This document shows positions 54,698 through 63,114 of a stretch of DNA of 64,000 nucleotides, in pieces (within the stretch, counting starts at the first letter, position 1; the number at the start of each line of letters is the position of its first letter). The stretch lies in assembly GCF_000013605.1 (NCBI RefSeq), contig NC_007908.1, positions 4,278,001 through 4,342,000 on the forward strand. Direction: 5' to 3'. Position numbers and translations under genes: made by a program. The notes under the pieces are model-generated. The model did no database searches. It was given only the letters and a program-made list of their open reading frames with translations, and had not been told where the DNA came from. The stretch comes from Rhodoferax ferrireducens T118 (GTDB lineage: Bacteria > Pseudomonadota > Gammaproteobacteria > Burkholderiales > Burkholderiaceae_C).

Positions 54698-55528
54698 ATG
54701 ATCACCCTCTTCAAAATCCTGTCCACCCTGCCTTTGTGGCTATTGCATGCCGTGGGCTGGGGCCTGGGCTGGCTGGTGTTCGCGGTCTCCGGGGTCTATC
54801 GCCAGCGTTTTGTGGCGAACGCACGCCAGGCTGGCTTGGGTTGGCGGCACTGGCGGGGTTCTGTGGGCGAGAGCGGCAAGCTGGTGGCCGAGTTGCCGCG
54901 CCTGTGGTTGGGCCGGCCCGTGCCGGTGCAATGGGATGGCGCGCAGCATGTGGAGGAAGCGCTGGCACGCGGGCGCGGCGTGCTGTTTTTGACGCCGCAT
55001 CTGGGCTGCTTTGAGATCACGGCCCAAGCCTATGCGCAGCGCTACGGTCAGACACAGCAGCCGATGACGGTGCTGTTTCGCCCGTCGCGCCAACCTTGGC
55101 TGCGAGAGGTGATGAGCACGGCACGGGCGCGCCCCGGCCTGCACACGGCGCCGACGACGCTGGCCGGTGTCAAGCAGATGATCAAGGCGTTGAAAAAAGG
55201 CCAGTCGCTGGGCCTGCTGCCGGACCAGGTGCCGCCGCTGGGCATGGGCGTCTGGGCGCCATTTTTTGGCCGCGAGGCTTACACCATGACCCTGTCGGTG
55301 CGGCTGGCGCAGCAAACCGGGGCCACGGTGCTGATGGCCTGGGGCGAGCGTTTGTCCTGGGGCCGGGGCTACCGGGTGCATGTGCAGCCCTTGCCCGCCA
55401 GCTTGCCCGCCGACGGGGCGCAGGCGGTGCGGATCATCAATGCGGCGCTGGAGACACTGATTCGCGACTGCCCGCAGCAATACCTGTGGGGCTACGCGCG
55501 CTACAAACAGCCGCGCCAGGAAATTTGA
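54698..55528 (+). CDS. Lysophospholipid/lipid A acyltransferase (LpxL/HtrB family)
   Basis: A 276-residue membrane-anchored acyltransferase. After a hydrophobic N-terminus (LPLWLLHAVGWGLGWLVFAVSGVY, about residues 11-34) comes the core: GRGVLFLTPHLGCFEITAQAYAQRYGQTQQPMTVLFRPSRQPWL with the H-x4-E-like catalytic pattern (HLGCFE), and LLPDQVPPLGMGVWAPFFGREAYTMTL. Members add secondary acyl chains to lipid A or related lipids. It is single and divergent from metK. Confidence 0.88.
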   Translation: MITLFKILSTLPLWLLHAVGWGLGWLVFAVSGVYRQRFVANARQAGLGWRHWRGSVGESGKLVAELPRLWLGRPVPVQWDGAQHVEEALARGRGVLFLTPHLGCFEITAQAYAQRYGQTQQPMTVLFRPSRQPWLREVMSTARARPGLHTAPTTLAGVKQMIKALKKGQSLGLLPDQVPPLGMGVWAPFFGREAYTMTLSVRLAQQTGATVLMAWGERLSWGRGYRVHVQPLPASLPADGAQAVRIINAALETLIRDCPQQYLWGYARYKQPRQEI

Positions 55529-55596
55529 AATTTATGGGTAATCAGCCTCTAGCCACCGTCTTATAAGCGCAGGTAGCTATCAGGAAGATAGCTATT
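55529..55596 (-). repeat. GGGGGCTA dispersed repeat, downstream of the acyltransferase gene
   Basis: Minus-strand GATAGCTACCTGCGCTTATA then AGACGGTGGCTAGAGGCTGA matches the intergenic consensus closely. It fills the gap between the convergent acyltransferase and Lrp-family genes, and ends in a small GATAGCTAT hairpin. Confidence 0.75.
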
Positions 55597-55605
55597 TCAG
55601 GACCT

Positions 55606-56031
55606 TCACGCCAGCCGGTAAGTCTCCAGGTGGATGCTGGTCTCGGTGCTGCTGATGCCGCGAATCAGCCGGATGCGTTCCAGCACATGCGAGAGCTCGG
55701 CCAGATTGGCAGCCCGCAGTTCGGCCAGCAAGTCCCAACGGCCGTTGGTGTCGTGCAGGCAAGCCACACCTGGCTCACCGAGCAGGCTGGCAATCACGGC
55801 GCGGGTTTCGTTGCCGGCGACAGCCACACTCATCCAGGCGCTGATCTCGGACGGTTGCGCGTCCGGGCGCAGCCGCACCGCGTAACCCACGATGATGCCC
55901 GCATCTTCAAGCTTGGTGATCCGGTTGCTGACGGTTCCGCGCGACACCCCCAGTTTGCTGGCCAGGGTGGCCACGCTGGTGCGGGCGTCTTTGCGCAAAA
56001 GTGATAACAGTTGTTGATCGGTCGCATCCAT
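55606..56031 (-). CDS. Lrp/AsnC-family transcriptional regulator
   Basis: A 141-residue Lrp-type regulator. The N-terminal helix-turn-helix is DATDQQLLSLLRKDARTSVATLASKLGVSRGTVSNRITKLEDAGIIVGY, and an effector-binding RAM domain follows (AWMSVAVAGNETRAVIASLLGEPGVACLHDTNGRWDLLAELRA). It is divergent from the ornithine cyclodeaminase gene with 125 bases between. Lrp-type proteins often respond to the amino acid degraded by the neighbouring genes, so arginine or ornithine is the likely effector. Confidence 0.9.
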   Translation of the reverse strand: MDATDQQLLSLLRKDARTSVATLASKLGVSRGTVSNRITKLEDAGIIVGYAVRLRPDAQPSEISAWMSVAVAGNETRAVIASLLGEPGVACLHDTNGRWDLLAELRAANLAELSHVLERIRLIRGISSTETSIHLETYRLA

Positions 56032-56156
56032 GTTGTCATTATGGCAGTTTGCTATATCGAAGTGCCAGTTTTTTGTCAAAAAGATGGCAGAACTGACGAT
56101 TTACATTGACAAGCCGTTTGGGGACACTTCTTTTGAACCCATCGGAGCCCAACACC

Positions 56157-57266
56157 ATGAAACATCCCACCCTGCTTCAAACCCCGACTCAAACCCAATT
56201 TTTCAGCGTCCAGGATGTGGCCAACCTGGTCTCCCAAGTGGGTATCGCCGCCACCTTGACCCGCCTGGCTGACTACATCCTGGATGACTACCGGCGCTGG
56301 CAAGACTTTGACAAATGCGCCCGCGTGGCCAGCCATTCGCTTGACGGCGTGATTGAACTGATGCCGATTGCCGATGCCAAGACCTATGCCTTCAAATATG
56401 TTAATGGCCACCCCAAAAACACGCGCCTGGGCCTGCCCACGGTGATGGCGTTTGGCGTGCTGGCCGATGTGGCCACCGGCATCCCCATGGTGCTCAGTGA
56501 GCTGACCCTGAGCACGGCGCTGCGCACGGCCGCCATGTCGGTCGTCGCCGCCCGCGCACTGGCCCGACCCAACAGCAAGTGCATGGCACTGATCGGCAAC
56601 GGAGCGCAGGCTGAGTTTCAGGCGCTGGCGTTTCATCACCTGCTGGGTATTGAAGAAATCCGGCTGTTTGATACCGATGCCCTGGCCAGCCGCAAACTCA
56701 TGCGCAACCTGCAGCACACCGGTCTGCGCCTGAGCGCCTGCACCAGCATTGCGCAGGCCGTGCGCGGCGCTGACATTGTGACCACCGTGACGGCCGACAA
56801 AACCAATGCCACCATTCTCACGCCCGAGCTGATGGAGCCGGGCATGCACATCAACGGCGTCGGCGGCGACTGCCCCGGCAAGACCGAGCTGCATCCGGAT
56901 GTGCTGCGCGGGTCTGCGGTGTTTGTGCAGTACGAGCCGCAAACCCGCATCGAAGGCGATTTGCAGCAGATGCCAGCCGATTTTGCGGTAACCGAACTCT
57001 GGCGGGTGCTGCGCGGCGAGGCGCCGGGGCGTACTTCTGACGGACAAATCACGCTATTTGACTCGGTCGGCTTTGCGCTGGAAGACTACTCGGCCCTGCG
57101 CTACCTGCGTGATACAGCCTTTGAGTTGGGTCTGGGACAACGGCTTTTATTGCTGCCCGAGCTAGCCAACCCGAAAGACCTGTTCAGCCTGATTCGCCCC
57201 GCTTCACGCGGCCAGGCAGATGCAGCGCGTCGGGATGCCGAACCCGCGTTAGCATCGGCCGCATGA
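56157..57266 (+). CDS. Ornithine cyclodeaminase
   Basis: A 369-residue member of the ornithine cyclodeaminase/mu-crystallin family, which converts ornithine to proline and ammonia using NAD(H). Seen: FKYVNGHPKNTRLGLPTVMAFGVLADVATGIPMVLSELTLSTALRTAA and the Rossmann motif ALIGNGAQAEFQALAFHHLLGIEEIRLFD, then VTADKTNATILTPELMEPGMHINGVGGDCPGKTEL. The length and internal motifs match bona fide OCD of the longer class. The start MKHPTLL is preceded by GGAG. It overlaps the arginase start by four bases, so the pair converts arginine to proline. Confidence 0.93.
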   Translation: MKHPTLLQTPTQTQFFSVQDVANLVSQVGIAATLTRLADYILDDYRRWQDFDKCARVASHSLDGVIELMPIADAKTYAFKYVNGHPKNTRLGLPTVMAFGVLADVATGIPMVLSELTLSTALRTAAMSVVAARALARPNSKCMALIGNGAQAEFQALAFHHLLGIEEIRLFDTDALASRKLMRNLQHTGLRLSACTSIAQAVRGADIVTTVTADKTNATILTPELMEPGMHINGVGGDCPGKTELHPDVLRGSAVFVQYEPQTRIEGDLQQMPADFAVTELWRVLRGEAPGRTSDGQITLFDSVGFALEDYSALRYLRDTAFELGLGQRLLLLPELANPKDLFSLIRPASRGQADAARRDAEPALASAA

Positions 57267-58228
57267 ACACCAGCGCCTTTTCTCCCGACACCGCCCTCGC
57301 CCCAGGCAACATCAGTCTGATTGGCGTCCCCACCGACATTGGAGCCGGTATGCTCGGCGCCCGCATGGGGCCGGAGGCACTGCGTGTGGCGGGCCTGGCG
57401 CAGGCCCTGACGCAGTTGGGTCTGGATGTCAAAGACTGCGGCAACCTCCATGGCCCGGCCAACCCGTGGCTGCAGGCCGTCAACGGCTTTCGCCATCTGC
57501 CACAGGTCGTGCAGTGGAACCAGTTGCTGCATGAGGCCCTGTATTGCGAACTCCAGGCCAGGCGGCTGCCCATCATGCTGGGCGGCGACCATTGCCTGGC
57601 CATCGGCTCCATCAGCGCGGTGGCACGGCACTGCCGCGACCAGGGCAAGAAACTGCGGGTTTTATGGTTTGACGCGCATGCCGATTTCAACACCGCCACC
57701 TTGACGCCCAGCGGCAACATCCACGGCATGCCGGTGGCCTGCCTGTGCGGCCACGGCCCGCAGGAACTGATCCAGATTGGCGGTCATGTCCCGGCCCTGC
57801 AGCCCAAGCAGATTCGCCAGATTGGCATTCGCAGCGTCGATGCCGGTGAAAAGCGCCTGGTGCACGACATGGGCATTGAAGTGTTCGACATGCGCTACAT
57901 CGATGAAATGGGCATGCGCCATGCCATGGAGCTGGCGTTGGCCCTGGTGGATGCCAACACCCATTTGCACGTCAGCCTGGATGTTGATTTTCTCGACCCG
58001 GCGATTGCCCCCGGTGTGGGCACCACGGTGCGGGGCGGCCCGACCTACCGCGAGGCACAACTGTGCATGGAGATGATTGCCGACACCGGCCGGCTGGCCT
58101 CGCTCGACGTGGTCGAACTCAACCCGGCGCTCGATGTAGGCAACCAGACCGCCGAGCTGGCGGTGGACCTGATCGAGAGCCTGTTTGGCAAGAGCACACT
58201 GATGCGTTCATCCGCCGCAAAGCGTTAG
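57263..58228 (+). CDS. rocF: Arginase
   Basis: A 321-residue arginase of the ureohydrolase superfamily, which hydrolyses arginine to ornithine and urea with a binuclear manganese centre. The metal ligands sit in MLGGDHCLAIGS (about residue 110), LWFDAHADFNT (about 133-142) and SLDVDFLDPAIAPGVGT (about 240-256). It is coupled to ornithine cyclodeaminase by an ATGA overlap. A short-sequence confusion with agmatinase is possible, but the partner gene favours arginase. Confidence 0.93.
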   Translation: MNTSAFSPDTALAPGNISLIGVPTDIGAGMLGARMGPEALRVAGLAQALTQLGLDVKDCGNLHGPANPWLQAVNGFRHLPQVVQWNQLLHEALYCELQARRLPIMLGGDHCLAIGSISAVARHCRDQGKKLRVLWFDAHADFNTATLTPSGNIHGMPVACLCGHGPQELIQIGGHVPALQPKQIRQIGIRSVDAGEKRLVHDMGIEVFDMRYIDEMGMRHAMELALALVDANTHLHVSLDVDFLDPAIAPGVGTTVRGGPTYREAQLCMEMIADTGRLASLDVVELNPALDVGNQTAELAVDLIESLFGKSTLMRSSAAKR

Positions 58229-58261
58229 CCACCCAGCAGCGCCAGTCTCAATAATTTACAC

Positions 58262-58320
58262 AATTTAGGCATCTAGCCCGCGTGTTACCTTCATAGTACG
58301 CTATTAATTATATAGCATAC
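58262..58320 (-). repeat. GGGGGCTA dispersed repeat, between arginase and kce
   Basis: Minus-strand ATATAATTAATAGCGTACTA then TGAAGGTAACACGCGGGCTA and GATGCCTAAATTGTG matches the family outline in degenerate form. It lies in the gap between the convergent arginase and kce genes. Confidence 0.6.
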
Positions 58321-58377
58321 CGAATGGGTTCCGGGCTTGAAGACGAGACCCTCGTGTCAGCGAATACCCACTGCGGG

Positions 58378-59199
58378 TCAGTGCCGCTGGCGCAAACCCA
58401 GCAGGGCGCGCGCCTCATCCGGACTGGCGACCGGGCGATCCAGCTCGCGGCTGATACGGGCGATGCGGGCCACCAACTGGGCGTTGCTGCTGGCCAACTC
58501 GCCCTTGCGGTAATACACATTGTCCTCAAAGCCCACCCGCACATGGCCGCCCAGCACAATGGCCAGCGTGCCCAGCGGCAGTTGCGCCGCACCGATGCCC
58601 GCCACGGTCCAGCTGGCGCCCTCGGGTAATTGCGCCTTGAGGTACATCAGCGCCTCGGGCGAACCCGCCATGCCGCCCGGTATGCCCAGCACAAAGTCAA
58701 AGTGCAGCGGGCCGGTCAGCAGGCCTTTTTTGAGCCAGCGATGGGCGGTGGTGAGCATGCCGGCATCAAAAATTTCGAGCTCGGGTTTGACGCCGTGTTC
58801 CTGCATCGCCTGCAGAAACACCGCCATATCAGCGGGGTGGTTCATGAACACATCGCCGCCGAAGTTGACTGACCCCATGGACAGGGTGGCCATTTCGGGC
58901 GCCAGCGTCACCGGCGCCAGACGCTCGGCGGGCGTCATGCCGACCGCGCCACCCGTGGAGACCTGCACGATGACATCGCAACGCGCGCGCACCGCCGCCA
59001 TGATTTGCCGGTAGACCTCTTTGTCCTGGGTCGGGCTGCCGTCGGCGTTGCGGGCGTGCACGTGAACCATCGACGCACCGGCCTGACAGCATTCCTCGGC
59101 GGCGCGTCCAATCTCTTCGGGCGTGATCGGCAGCGCAGCTTGTTGCTCGCGGGTGACTTCGGCGCCGGTCAAGGCGGCGGTGATGATGAGTTTGTCCAT
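58378..59199 (-). CDS. kce: 3-keto-5-aminohexanoate cleavage enzyme
   Basis: A 273-residue BKACE-family (DUF849) protein. Kce condenses 3-keto-5-aminohexanoate with acetyl-CoA to give 3-aminobutyryl-CoA and acetoacetate. The zinc site is visible as MVHVHARNADGSPTQ (two histidines, about residues 45-48) and the catalytic or ligand glutamate region GHVRVGFEDNVYYRKG (about 228-243). Further family segments are QVSTGGAVGMTPAERLAP and SMGSVNFGGDVFMNHP. BKACE enzymes vary in substrate, but the adjacent kal, kamD, kamE and kdd genes make the lysine-pathway assignment strong. It is last in the operon, two bases after kal. Confidence 0.9.
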   Translation of the reverse strand: MDKLIITAALTGAEVTREQQAALPITPEEIGRAAEECCQAGASMVHVHARNADGSPTQDKEVYRQIMAAVRARCDVIVQVSTGGAVGMTPAERLAPVTLAPEMATLSMGSVNFGGDVFMNHPADMAVFLQAMQEHGVKPELEIFDAGMLTTAHRWLKKGLLTGPLHFDFVLGIPGGMAGSPEALMYLKAQLPEGASWTVAGIGAAQLPLGTLAIVLGGHVRVGFEDNVYYRKGELASSNAQLVARIARISRELDRPVASPDEARALLGLRQRH

Positions 59200-59201
59200 G
59201 T

Positions 59202-59615
59202 TCAGCAGCGAACAGGTGGGCGCGCCATGCGCTGGCAGTGCAGCGGCACGACGCAGGTGCCGGACGCCTTGCAGACCACAAGGGGCTCGGCCAGCACATC
59301 CGCCGCTGAAGGCTGGCCCGCCATCCCGGCAGGCACGATCACCTTGCGCGCTTCAAACACCATCTTGCGCGAGGTCTTGCCCATGGCCACGATACGGCCA
59401 CTCGCCTCGATGTAGTCCCCGGCGTGGACCGGGGCCAGAAACTGGACCTCGTCATAAGCCACAAACAGGCCTTCGTCACCATCACTGCGGATCAGCAGCT
59501 CGGTGGCCACGTCGCCAAACAGGTGCAGCATCCTGGCACCATCCACCAGACCCCCTGCGTAGTGGGCATCGTGCGCGCTGATGCGCAGGCGGATCAGGCT
59601 GGTGTAGTTTTCCAT
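59202..59615 (-). CDS. kal: 3-aminobutyryl-CoA ammonia-lyase
   Basis: A 137-residue single hotdog-fold protein. Kal removes ammonia from 3-aminobutyryl-CoA to give crotonyl-CoA. The core [66 protein letters not shown] fits the Kal family; [17 protein letters not shown] is especially characteristic. The tail PPVRC is cysteine-ended. It lies directly upstream of kce, and REP-like repeat sequence separates it from kamE. Confidence 0.88.
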   Translation of the reverse strand: MENYTSLIRLRISAHDAHYAGGLVDGARMLHLFGDVATELLIRSDGDEGLFVAYDEVQFLAPVHAGDYIEASGRIVAMGKTSRKMVFEARKVIVPAGMAGQPSAADVLAEPLVVCKASGTCVVPLHCQRMARPPVRC

Positions 59616-59631
59616 TTTGTTTCCTGTTCAG

Positions 59632-59705
59632 TTGAGGACAGAGCTGGCCTTCGTGATCGGTTGAGGACAGAGCTGGCCGCTTCGCGGCTGCGGTCTGTCC
59701 CGCAA
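59632..59705. repeat. REP-like repeat inside the kam operon
   Basis: TTGAGGACAGAGCTGGCC occurs at 59632 and again at 59661, then the copy ends CGGTCTGTCCCGCAAG. It matches the 64-base array units in outline. It lies in the 99-base gap between kamE and kal, where a folded RNA could affect expression of the downstream genes. Confidence 0.8.
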
Positions 59706-59714
59706 GTTAATTAC

Positions 59715-60470
59715 TCAGGCGGCCTTTCTGTGAATCCATTCGTGGATGGCAAAGGATGCCACATCTTCGGCGTAACTCTTGCTGCCGAAGCCCGCGTCGT
59801 AGCCCAGCTCCTTGGCCAGTTCATGGCTGATGCGCGGGCCACCCACCACCAGTATCACCTTGTCACGCAGGCCTTCGGCCTCCAGCAGATCCGACAGCTT
59901 GGTCAGGTTGTCGAGATGAATGTTCTTTTGCGTCACCACTTGCGACACCAGAATAACATCGGCTTTTTCTTCAATGGCTCTGGCCACCAGCACCTCGGAG
60001 TCCACCTGGGCCCCCAGGTTGATGGCGCGGATCTCGTGGTAACTCTCCAGCCCCTTGTGCCCGTTGAAGCCCTTCATGTTCATGATGGCGTCAATGCCCA
60101 CGGTGTGGGCATCGGTCTCGATCGTGGCACCGACCACCACCATGCGGCGGCCCATTTTCTCGGCAATCAGCGCGTTGATGGCTTCTTTGTCCATCACCTC
60201 GTAGTCGGGCTTGACGACCTGAAAACTCGACAAATCCACCTGATGCCGGCACTGCCCATAGACCACGTAAAAGCTGAAACCCTGGCCCATGTCTTCGCAG
60301 TGCACCACGGCGGGATCACTCAGCCCCATCATGGCCGCCAGACGCTTGGCACCTTCCTTGCTCGTCTCATCCAGTGCCACCGGCAAGGTGAAGGACAGTT
60401 GGACGCGACCGTCGCCCAGCGTATCACCGTAGGGCTTGACCCATTGTTCTGGCCGTTTGGTCTCAAGCAT
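59715..60470 (-). CDS. kamE: Lysine 5,6-aminomutase beta subunit (B12-binding)
   Basis: A 251-residue cobalamin-binding subunit. The base-off B12 motif is seen as TDAHTVG (Asp120, His122, Gly125), and Lys133, eleven residues after the histidine in NMKGFNGHKG, has the spacing expected for the PLP-binding lysine of the beta subunit. Later, DVILVSQVVTQKNIHLDNLTKL and VGGPRISHELAKELGYDAGFG complete the B12 fold. The complex moves the terminal amino group of D-lysine or L-beta-lysine from C6 to C5. The size pair 251/518 fits KamE/KamD and not ornithine 4,5-aminomutase. Its start overlaps the kamD stop by eight bases. Confidence 0.94.
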   Translation of the reverse strand: MLETKRPEQWVKPYGDTLGDGRVQLSFTLPVALDETSKEGAKRLAAMMGLSDPAVVHCEDMGQGFSFYVVYGQCRHQVDLSSFQVVKPDYEVMDKEAINALIAEKMGRRMVVVGATIETDAHTVGIDAIMNMKGFNGHKGLESYHEIRAINLGAQVDSEVLVARAIEEKADVILVSQVVTQKNIHLDNLTKLSDLLEAEGLRDKVILVVGGPRISHELAKELGYDAGFGSKSYAEDVASFAIHEWIHRKAA

Positions 60471-62019
60471 GTTGATTTTCTCCAGGCAACATCAGGTGGG
60501 GGAACGGGTTGTAATAGTTGCCGGCCTTCTGGATCACGCCATCGAGCCCTTTGCCGCCCGTGGGCGTGCGCGAAATCTCGGCAAACATGCCTTTGCCGAT
60601 CGCTCCGGCCAGGCCCATGGCCTCAATCTGCGCCAGCATGGCCTCGGCTTCTGCCAGCACCGCCTGGGCGCGCTGCTCAATCTTGCCGCCGCGCTTGAAT
60701 TCAATCTCGGCGTGCAGGTCTTTCATGGTGCCAAACACGTACTTGGCGTTCTGGATCGCCAGGAAGCGATCCTGGATAAACGGCGTATGGATGGCCTCGG
60801 TCATCATGCCAGTCAAGTGGATGTTTTGCTGTGTCAACACGCTCACCATGTTGAACAAGGCGTCCTGCACATGGCCCTTGAAAATGTTGCCCGTCATGTA
60901 CTTCGTGGGCGGCATGTACTTGAGCGTGGCATCGGGAAACACCTGGCGCACCAGTTGCGCGTGGGCCAGTTCCCACAAGAAGCCGTTTTCCAGCTCAGGA
61001 TGAATCTCAAACGCATGGCCCAATCCCATTTGCTTGGGGCCAAGGCCCGACAGGGTGGCAAACTGTTCGTTGATCAGCTGCGAGGCCAGCACAGTGTGCG
61101 CGGCATCGAAAGCGTCGGCGGTGGTGAGGTAGTTGTCTTCACCGGTATTGATGATGATGCCGGCGTAGGCATTGACCATGCGCGAGAAGAACTGGTCAAT
61201 GAAGGTGCGCTGCATGTTGATGTCGCGAAAGATGATGCCGTACATCGAGTCGTTGAGCATCATGTCGAGCCGCTCCAAGGCGCCCATGGCGGCAATCTCT
61301 GGCATGCACAGGCCCGAGCAGTAGTTGGTCAGGCGGATGTAGCGGCCCACCTTTTGGCCCACTTCATCCAGCGCGGCGCGCATCAGCCGGAAGTTTTCCT
61401 GCGTGGCGTAAGTGCCGCCAAAACCTTCGGTGGTGGCGCCAAAGGGCACATAGTCGAGCAGGCTCTGGCCGGTGGAGCGGATCACGGCAATGATGTCGGC
61501 GCCCTGCTCGGCCGCGGCGCGGGCTTGCACCACGTCTTCATGAATATTGCCGGTGGCCACAATCAGGTACAGCCAGGGGGTTTTGCCTTCTCCCAGGGTT
61601 TTGATCTGATCGTCGCGGTGCGCGCGTTGCCCGGCAATGTGTTGGCACACCGTGGCGGCGCACGCGTCAGCGGCGTGGCGCGCGGCTGCCTCGTTCTTGG
61701 GGTAGCTCAGTGTGAGGGTGCCCGAGGACACCGCCTGGGCCACTTGCTGGGCACTCCGACCCGTTTCCTGCATGGCACCCGCCAGAATAATGGCGGCACC
61801 GTGCTGCAGCAGATTTTGCGCCTGCAAATGGCTGACCACGCGGTTGGGCAGGGGGATGTCGTTTTCGTCCACGCCATCAACACCGAGCAGGCGCAGCGTG
61901 GCGCGCTCCACGGTGGTCGTGGTGAACGGGGCCATGTCGTCAAACACCTGGCGCGCAATACGCCGCGCCGAGTCACGCGCGCGGTCAATCTGCGCCTGAT
62001 CCAAATGCAATTGGGTCAT
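60463..62019 (-). CDS. kamD: Lysine 5,6-aminomutase alpha subunit
   Basis: A 518-residue catalytic subunit, a TIM-barrel PLP- and adenosylcobalamin-dependent enzyme. Family segments seen: PNRVVSHLQAQNLLQHGAAIILAGAMQETGR, TEGFGGTYATQENFRLMRAALDEVG, RYIRLTNYCSGLCMPEIAAMGALERLDMMLNDSMYGIIFRDINMQRTFIDQFFSRMVNAYAGIIINTGEDNYLTT and PPTKYMTGNIFKGHVQDALFNM. The length is normal for the family. It overlaps both neighbours by a few bases (kamE and the P-loop gene), so translation of the three is coupled. Confidence 0.94.
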   Translation of the reverse strand: MTQLHLDQAQIDRARDSARRIARQVFDDMAPFTTTTVERATLRLLGVDGVDENDIPLPNRVVSHLQAQNLLQHGAAIILAGAMQETGRSAQQVAQAVSSGTLTLSYPKNEAAARHAADACAATVCQHIAGQRAHRDDQIKTLGEGKTPWLYLIVATGNIHEDVVQARAAAEQGADIIAVIRSTGQSLLDYVPFGATTEGFGGTYATQENFRLMRAALDEVGQKVGRYIRLTNYCSGLCMPEIAAMGALERLDMMLNDSMYGIIFRDINMQRTFIDQFFSRMVNAYAGIIINTGEDNYLTTADAFDAAHTVLASQLINEQFATLSGLGPKQMGLGHAFEIHPELENGFLWELAHAQLVRQVFPDATLKYMPPTKYMTGNIFKGHVQDALFNMVSVLTQQNIHLTGMMTEAIHTPFIQDRFLAIQNAKYVFGTMKDLHAEIEFKRGGKIEQRAQAVLAEAEAMLAQIEAMGLAGAIGKGMFAEISRTPTGGKGLDGVIQKAGNYYNPFPHLMLPGENQHA

Positions 62020-63092
62020 GTCATCTCCTGTAATTGGTCTTTTGCTTGCTGTTCCAGCAGCACATCACTGACGCTGTAGTCGCCAAATGCCTGGCGTGCG
62101 GCCAGCAGAAACTCGTGCGCGATAAAACTGCCGCCCAGAGGTGAAAACGGATTCAAGGTGATGCCGATCATGTGAATGCCCCGGTAAGCGAGCAGGCGGG
62201 CCCCGAGCCCGCGCATGGCCGCCAGGTCTGCGGCCTCGACAAACAATTTGGTGCCGTCGTTCACCACCACGCTCAAGCCCGGCTTGCTGCTCGCCAGGGT
62301 CAGCAAAGCGCGCCACAGGGAGCGTCCCACCGCGCCACTAACCGCTATTGTTTTGATATCTGCTTGCGCATACTGCATCAGGGCTGGAGCCCCGTTGAGT
62401 GTAGGAATATTGGCCAAAAACAGGGGCTTGCCCTGACTGTCCCACACCCCCACGCCACCGGTTGCGAATACCGGATCGCACAGTTGGCGAACAGCGGCAT
62501 CCGCTTGCGCAATGCCCAGAATGGCCAGGCGATCGCGTGTCTTGCGCATCACATCCGCCATACCACCGCCGATGGCAGCACCGGTGGCCAGAATGACGGC
62601 GTCGGCAATGGCGGGCGAGGCATGGTGGCTGCGCCCGAGCGCCCCGTCCAGCAGCACCAGCGCGGCGCCGCATTGTTTGAGACGGCTGATGATCTTGCGC
62701 TGGTCCGCGCCCCGAGAGGCACCGGCGATTTCCATCTCGCCGCAGTCGAGCACCTTGACGACAAGAATCTCGCCCATCGGGCTGTCGATCCCGGTTGAGT
62801 CAATCCGTTTCCAACGCACTTTGGCGCGCTGCAGCGTGTCGCGTGCCGTGGCCACCAGCGTACCCGGCCAGACCAGAACCGGTGGCTTGGGGACAAAAAA
62901 GACCTGGTCCCGGTCTTCTCCGTCGCGACCGATCGACGTGACGCCAACGCTGATCCGGCTGGCAGCCGCCTGGGCCAGAAGATGATTCAGCGCCACGGTT
63001 TTACCCGTGTTCTTGGTCATGCCCATGACGGCCAGGGTGGTGGAGCCACTGGCCTGGACACGTTGCCACAGCGCGCTTTGAAATGCTGTCAT
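62016..63092 (-). CDS. kamB: KamB-like P-loop protein, putative lysine aminomutase reactivase subunit
   Basis: A 358-residue protein with a Walker A motif near the start (VMGMTKNTGKTVALNHLL, P-loop G-M-T-K-N-T-G-K-T at about residues 23-31). It has no membrane segments. The start MTAFQSALWQRVQ is chosen over a longer frame that is not family-like. Similar proteins occur beside kamDE in lysine fermenters and are named KamB, thought to reactivate the inactivated B12 enzyme with KamC; neither is well characterised. Residues about 231-250 overlap a GGGGGCTA-type repeat. The stop overlaps the kamD start by four bases. Confidence 0.75.
   Translation of the reverse strand: MTAFQSALWQRVQASGSTTLAVMGMTKNTGKTVALNHLLAQAAASRISVGVTSIGRDGEDRDQVFFVPKPPVLVWPGTLVATARDTLQRAKVRWKRIDSTGIDSPMGEILVVKVLDCGEMEIAGASRGADQRKIISRLKQCGAALVLLDGALGRSHHASPAIADAVILATGAAIGGGMADVMRKTRDRLAILGIAQADAAVRQLCDPVFATGGVGVWDSQGKPLFLANIPTLNGAPALMQYAQADIKTIAVSGAVGRSLWRALLTLASSKPGLSVVVNDGTKLFVEAADLAAMRGLGARLLAYRGIHMIGITLNPFSPLGGSFIAHEFLLAARQAFGDYSVSDVLLEQQAKDQLQEMT
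62341..62396 (+). repeat. GGGGGCTA dispersed repeat inside the kamB-like gene
   Basis: CTATTGTTTTGATATCTGCT then TGCGCATACTGCATCAGGGC and TGGAGCCCCG fit the repeat outline, antisense to the gene and in frame. It is one of the more degenerate copies. Confidence 0.5.
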
Positions 63093-63114
63093 GTTCAGGT
63101 CTGTCTGCCGGTCT

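Noticed and set aside
59715..62019. Ornithine 4,5-aminomutase instead of lysine 5,6-aminomutase
   Set aside because: The subunit sizes (518 and 251 residues) and the kdd, kce and kal neighbours fit the lysine enzyme; the ornithine enzyme has a small and a much larger subunit.
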